64,000 nucleotides of DNA from NCBI GenBank assembly GCA_030425145.1, contig JAUHVK010000004.1, positions 1 through 64,000 of the forward strand, in the 5' to 3' direction. Shown here in pieces: positions 60,340 through 64,000 of the stretch. This DNA is from Alphaproteobacteria bacterium. GTDB taxonomy: Bacteria; Pseudomonadota; Alphaproteobacteria; Rhodobacterales; Rhodobacteraceae. Every line of letters starts with the position of its first letter. Within the stretch, counting starts at the first letter, position 1. A program made the translations under genes and the position numbers. The notes under the pieces were generated by a model. It made no database searches. It saw only the letters and a program-made list of their open reading frames with translations, and was not told where the DNA came from.

Positions 60340-61056
60340 ATGCGCTTTCAAACCCCTCTTGTTCCGGGCACCCTGATCCGGCGGTACAAACGTTTTCTGG
60401 CTGATGTCACGCTTGCGGACGGACAGGAGGTGACTGCGCATTGCGCCAACCCCGGCTCCATGATGGGTCTGGCGGAACCGGGAATGCGCGTCTGGCTTGA
60501 ACCGAACGACGATCCGAAGAAAAAGCTGAAGTACGGTTGGCGGCTGGTTGAGCACGAAAATGGCCACTTCACCGGAGTGGATACGGCAGTGCCGAACCGA
60601 ATGTTGCGTGCGGCGCTCGAGGCGCGAGAGGTACCGGGGCTCGACGTTTTCGACGTTATGCGCGCCGAGGTGCCTTACGGCGAAAAGAGCCGAATTGATT
60701 TCCTGTTGTCGAGCACCGGCGCCCCGGACACCTATGTAGAAGTCAAATCCGTAACCCTGTCGCGCCAGACCGGACTTGCAGAATTTCCCGACAGCGTCAC
60801 AGCGCGAGGCACCAAGCACCTAAAGGAATTGGCGCGCATGGTGGAACAAGGCCACCGGGCCGTCATGCTGTATCTTGTACAGCGGACAGATTGTGACCGG
60901 ATGACATTGGCGCCGGATATCGACCCTACCTACGCGCAGGCCTGGCAGACCGCAACGGCGGCCGGAATTGAAACCGTGGCGCTTGATTGCCACATCACGC
61001 CAGAGGCGGTGAAACTGGGCAAGCCGATATCGGTGGTGCCACCGGCTGGGCCGTAA
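60340..61056 (+). CDS. sfsA: SfsA, DNA/RNA nuclease family (sugar fermentation stimulation)
   Basis: This 238-residue SfsA-family protein has RFLADVTLADGQEVTAHCANPGSM split here as TAHCANPGSM, the IDFLLSS strand with a PD-(D/E)XK-like acid, YVEVKSVTL (near residue 132), and GHRAVMLYLVQR. The family was first noted for maltose effects and more recently tied to nuclease activity. It is divergent from the CinA-like gene by 46 bases. Assignment of family is firm; the biological role is not. Confidence 0.92.
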   Translation: MRFQTPLVPGTLIRRYKRFLADVTLADGQEVTAHCANPGSMMGLAEPGMRVWLEPNDDPKKKLKYGWRLVEHENGHFTGVDTAVPNRMLRAALEAREVPGLDVFDVMRAEVPYGEKSRIDFLLSSTGAPDTYVEVKSVTLSRQTGLAEFPDSVTARGTKHLKELARMVEQGHRAVMLYLVQRTDCDRMTLAPDIDPTYAQAWQTATAAGIETVALDCHITPEAVKLGKPISVVPPAGP

Positions 61057-61123
61057 TGTCGCGCTACTGGCAAATCCCTGCTCAGGCCGCTAAAACCGCA
61101 ATGAAAGTTACTGGAGTTCCCCT

Positions 61124-61939
61124 GTGAACAATAATCACGACGGGCGCATGACACGTGAGGGTATCCGCATCCACGAGGCTGCGGATTTTGCTGGCATGCG
61201 CAAAGCCGGAGAATTGGCGGCCCGCATTCTTGATGACGTGGCCGAACATGTGTTTGTCGGACAGACCACCGGAGCGCTGGATGATTTCATCCGGACCGAA
61301 GTGGAAAAAGCAGGCGCGACCTCTGCGACCATCGGGTACAAAGGCTACCAGCACGCCAGCTGCATCAGCGTGAACCACGTAGTCTGCCACGGCATCCCCG
61401 GTGAAAAAACGCTCAAAGACGGCGATATCCTGAACATCGACGTGACGGTGATCGTTGATGGATGGTTCGGTGACACCAGTCGCATGTATGTGGCCGGGAA
61501 ACTCAGCCGCAAGGCAGAGCGTTTGATCCAGGTGACACATGATGCGCTAATGAAGGGCATCGAGGCCTCTAAGCCCGGCAATACCTTTGGTGATATTGGC
61601 CACGCCATTCAGACCTATGTCGAAGCGAACCGCATGTCGGTTGTCCGCGATTTCTGCGGCCACGGTCTGGGTCGCGTGTTCCATGCACCGCCGAATGTTC
61701 TGCACTATGGACGGCCTGACACCGGCCCGCGCCTTGAGGAAGGCATGTTCTTTACCATCGAACCGATGGTGAACCTTGGCCGACCGGAAACCAAGGTCCT
61801 CGCCGATGACTGGACAGCCGTGACACGGGACAAGTCCCTCTCGGCTCAGTTCGAGCATTCGATCGGGATCACTGCAGATGGTTGCGAGGTGTTCACACCT
61901 TCGCCTGCAGGTCGATTCCACCCGACCTATAACGTCTGA
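61124..61939 (+). CDS. map: Type I methionine aminopeptidase
   Basis: Map removes N-terminal Met from nascent proteins. The 271-residue chain starts with GTG 61124 (GGAG about 7 bases upstream). The dinuclear metal site is complete: Asp in LNIDVTVIVDG and in WFGDTSRMY, His in FCGHGLGRVFH, Glu in FFTIEPMV, and Glu in QFEHSIGIT. VNHVVCHGIPG is the substrate pocket. Length is normal, with about 12 extra N-terminal residues. Confidence 0.95.
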   Translation: MNNNHDGRMTREGIRIHEAADFAGMRKAGELAARILDDVAEHVFVGQTTGALDDFIRTEVEKAGATSATIGYKGYQHASCISVNHVVCHGIPGEKTLKDGDILNIDVTVIVDGWFGDTSRMYVAGKLSRKAERLIQVTHDALMKGIEASKPGNTFGDIGHAIQTYVEANRMSVVRDFCGHGLGRVFHAPPNVLHYGRPDTGPRLEEGMFFTIEPMVNLGRPETKVLADDWTAVTRDKSLSAQFEHSIGITADGCEVFTPSPAGRFHPTYNV

Positions 61940-61953
61940 CAGACATTCCGCAC

Positions 61954-62637
61954 ATGGACCGCGCTCCGACCCGCGTGATGACCATCGGATGCAGCTGCAT
62001 CAACCGGTTCCAATTCGATTTCTTCCAGCGCCGCCATCCCGGTTCAGAAGTCCATTTCGTGAAGTCCCTGTTCGATTGGAACATCGTGTCCATCGTTGGG
62101 ACCACAACGATCCTGCAACGTGCACTGGATGGTACATTGAGGGACGCGCTGGCTGACGCGAGCCTGTTCCATGTCGACTGGGAAGCCTTGCTGTTCCATG
62201 ACGAGATCCCGGGTTTCTGTGTTTTCCATGAAGAAGACATCGCACGAACCTTCGACGACCCGGCGCAGAAAGACGCGCTAACCAGCAAGCTGCTTCACTT
62301 GGCGGCTCCTTTACTGAACCCGTCTTATCCGGGTCGGACGCATCTGATTTGGTCCAATATTCAGCCCAACCTTCCGAGCGCTGTCGAGAACGTAATACCA
62401 TGGGAGACGTTCCAACTGACGACGGAGCGCTATCAGACGCTCAAGGCACTGGGACAAGCGCTGTTCGGTGAAGAGACAGGCTTTTCGTTTCACAACATCC
62501 GTGAAGACATCGCACCAGAGTTGATTGGCGCCAAAGACGTTCGTTTGTTCGACCTTCCCCGTGGCCCAGATTACGAGGGTTCGTTCGAACTCTACGACTC
62601 GCTCCTTGCGGGTATCGTGTCAGAGACACACCCCTGA
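61954..62637 (+). CDS. DUF1796-like putative papain-fold protein
   Basis: The 227-residue protein begins with a Cys-rich TIGCSCINRFQFDFF and has KSLFDWNIVSI soon after, which resembles the Cys...FDW pattern of DUF1796 putative cysteine peptidases. A His in FCVFHEEDI could complete a triad. The match is from memory and modest, so the family is tentative. It starts 14 bases after map on the same strand, probably in the same transcript, with no obvious functional link. Confidence 0.55.
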   Translation: MDRAPTRVMTIGCSCINRFQFDFFQRRHPGSEVHFVKSLFDWNIVSIVGTTTILQRALDGTLRDALADASLFHVDWEALLFHDEIPGFCVFHEEDIARTFDDPAQKDALTSKLLHLAAPLLNPSYPGRTHLIWSNIQPNLPSAVENVIPWETFQLTTERYQTLKALGQALFGEETGFSFHNIREDIAPELIGAKDVRLFDLPRGPDYEGSFELYDSLLAGIVSETHP

Positions 62638-62717
62638 ACCGGCCTTGAATTGGGGCGGTTTGCCGCTTTCCCTTGCGCCGTTGCGCCGCTAAACCGTCTG
62701 CCATAGCGGAGGCCCAG

Positions 62718-63803
62718 ATGACCAAAATCACCCCACAACCCGGAATCATGGATATTGCGCTTTATGTCGGCGGCAAATCGCATGTCGACGGCGTGTCCAA
62801 TGTGGTGAAACTCAGCTCGAACGAAAACCCGTTCGGGCCAAGCCCCGCCGCCCAAGAGGCGGTGCGGCGGTCTGTTCTCGAGCTGCACCGCTATCCGTCG
62901 ACCGATCATGCAGCGCTGCGCGCAGCGATTGCCGAAGTGCACGGCCTCAACGCCGAGCAGATCATCTGCGGTGTCGGCTCGGACGAGATCATCACTTTTC
63001 TTTGTCAGGCCTATGCCGGACCGGGCGACGAGGTGATCTACACCGAACACGGCTTTGCGCTCTACAAGATCTGCGCCCTCGCCGCCGGGGCAACCCCGGT
63101 CGAGGTGCCCGAGCACGAACGCGTGACGGATGTCGACGCCATTCTGGCTGCCTGCACGGACAAGACCAAACTGGTGTTCATCGCCAACCCAAACAACCCG
63201 ACCGGAACGATGATCGGTCTGGCCGAGGTCGAGCGACTTGCCGAAAACCTGCCTCCGCAGACGCTTCTGGTGCTGGATGGGGCCTATGCCGAGTTTGTCG
63301 AAGGCTATGACGGCGGTGCCGCGCTGGTACATGCGCGGAACAACGTCGTGATGACGCGCACCTTTTCCAAAATCTATGGCCTGGGCGGGCTGCGCATCGG
63401 ATGGGGTTATGGTCCGCAAGAGGTGATTGACGTCCTCAATCGTATCCGCGGGCCGTTCAACCTGTCGAACACCGCACTCGCCGCAGCCGAGGTGGCCGTG
63501 CGCGATACCGCCTATGTGGAAAAGTGCCGACTCGAAAACACCCGTCTGCGGGCCTGGCTGGCCGAGGCGCTGGCCGAACATGGCGTGCCGTCAGACACCT
63601 CGATGGCGAATTTCGTACTGGCGCGGTTCACCGATGAAGCCGAGGCCGAGGCCTGCAATCTCTACCTGCAAAAGCAGGGTTTGATCGTGCGGCAGGTCGG
63701 GTCCTACAACCTGCCTTTTGCTTTGCGCATCACCGTGGGTGACGAGGCCAGCTGCCGTCGTGTGGCCCACTCAATCGGTCAGTTCAAGGCGGGTGCACGA
63801 TGA
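62718..63803 (+). CDS. hisC: Histidinol-phosphate/aromatic aminotransferase
   Basis: This 361-residue fold-type I PLP enzyme has the Schiff-base lysine in [18 protein letters not shown] (near residue 223). [12 protein letters not shown] at the N-terminus, PNNPTG and the Arg pocket near the end (FALRITVGD) complete the signature. Its direct overlap (ATGA) with an arogenate/prephenate dehydrogenase suggests it acts in phenylalanine/tyrosine synthesis (HisC2 role) as well as or instead of histidine synthesis. GGAGG lies 5 bases before the ATG. Confidence 0.92.
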   Translation: MTKITPQPGIMDIALYVGGKSHVDGVSNVVKLSSNENPFGPSPAAQEAVRRSVLELHRYPSTDHAALRAAIAEVHGLNAEQIICGVGSDEIITFLCQAYAGPGDEVIYTEHGFALYKICALAAGATPVEVPEHERVTDVDAILAACTDKTKLVFIANPNNPTGTMIGLAEVERLAENLPPQTLLVLDGAYAEFVEGYDGGAALVHARNNVVMTRTFSKIYGLGGLRIGWGYGPQEVIDVLNRIRGPFNLSNTALAAAEVAVRDTAYVEKCRLENTRLRAWLAEALAEHGVPSDTSMANFVLARFTDEAEAEACNLYLQKQGLIVRQVGSYNLPFALRITVGDEASCRRVAHSIGQFKAGAR

Positions 63804-64000
63804 CGACGATTTACAACCGTGTTGCCCTGATCGGCTTGGGTCTGATTGCGTCGTCCATGTTCTGGTCGATGAAACGCGGCGGACTGGCGGGTCATGTCAC
63901 CGGTTACGCGCGCAGCGCGGACACTCGCGACACCGCCCGCCGGATCGGGTTGTGTGACACGGTATGTGACACGCTGGCCGAAGCTGTCAAAGATGCCGAT
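63800..64000 (+). CDS. Prephenate/arogenate dehydrogenase, 5' part
   Basis: The first 67 residues are present: [20 protein letters not shown] with a dinucleotide-binding GxGxxxxS motif, then [15 protein letters not shown] and [10 protein letters not shown], typical of TyrA/TyrC NAD(P) domains. The rest lies beyond the window. The start overlaps the hisC stop by 4 bases, so both act on the same route to tyrosine (or phenylalanine). Confidence 0.85.
   Translation, partial: MTTIYNRVALIGLGLIASSMFWSMKRGGLAGHVTGYARSADTRDTARRIGLCDTVCDTLAEAVKDAD

Overview
The window looks like chromosomal DNA from a marine alphaproteobacterium of the Rhodobacteraceae (Roseobacter group). The reasons are its high GC content, dense overlapping genes, and family-typical sets: a RpoE-ChrR singlet-oxygen module beside its DUF1365/flavin oxidase operon, single-polypeptide AceE with a lipoyl-bearing Lpd, DMGDH-type GcvT flavoproteins, and a GCS2-type glutamate-cysteine ligase. 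I see no rRNA, tRNA, CRISPR array, transposase or phage gene. The content is mostly core metabolism, with one restriction-modification pair and a striking number of intergenic palindromes.

Layout. 0.25-4.3 kb (minus strand): methionine sulfoxide repair MsrPQ, RpiB, a VOC protein and an FMN glutamate-synthase-like protein. 4.4-6.9 kb: a truncated-looking secreted peptide, a fasciclin protein, then a convergent BglII/BstYI-type endonuclease and MT-A70 adenine methyltransferase. 7.0-12.8 kb: ClpB behind a near-perfect heat-shock promoter, a 46-residue membrane peptide, PyrF, a NUDIX hydrolase, a zinc-ribbon DNA polymerase IV and a DUF3775 protein. 12.9-18.9 kb: the oxidative-stress island. A five-gene translationally coupled operon (flavin oxidase, DUF1365, MFS, DUF3833, SDR) diverges from rpoE-chrR, and the two promoters share the same -35/spacer/-10 layout. 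18.9-24.6 kb: pyruvate dehydrogenase complex aceE-aceF-lpdA.

25-33.6 kb (minus strand): class II glutamine amidotransferase, DUF6356, XthA, a LysR regulator, DJ-1/PfpI, FadH, a TIGR03862 flavoprotein and an MscS channel. 33.8-43.5 kb: pirin, glutathionyl-hydroquinone reductase, an OmpA/coiled-coil pair, UbiA and RsmE (start codons 12 bp apart), a membrane protein, and glutathione synthesis and breakdown genes gshA and ggt facing each other. 43.8-46.5 kb: an RsbW-like kinase with a STAS antagonist, a thiolase, free-methionine-sulfoxide reductase and a 24-residue membrane peptide.

46.6-54.2 kb is a probable catabolic operon for methylated amines: XRE-cupin regulator with two inverted repeats upstream, GFA protein, LysE exporter, two DMGDH-type demethylases and a homocysteine methyltransferase between them. 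54.3-64 kb: RluA synthase, aldehyde dehydrogenase, 1-Cys peroxiredoxin, a second OmpA protein, CMD/AhpD peroxidase, GNAT, CinA-type protein, SfsA, Map, a DUF1796-like protein, HisC, and the start of an arogenate/prephenate dehydrogenase cut by the window edge.

Redox and electrophile defence recurs throughout (MsrPQ, fRMsr, ChrR regulon, glutathione genes, GHR, peroxiredoxin, AhpD-like). The most unexpected feature is structural: at least five intergenic sites hold two adjacent palindromes or hairpins of different sequence, and one of them belongs to a dispersed repeat present in two opposite-facing copies 3.4 kb apart.
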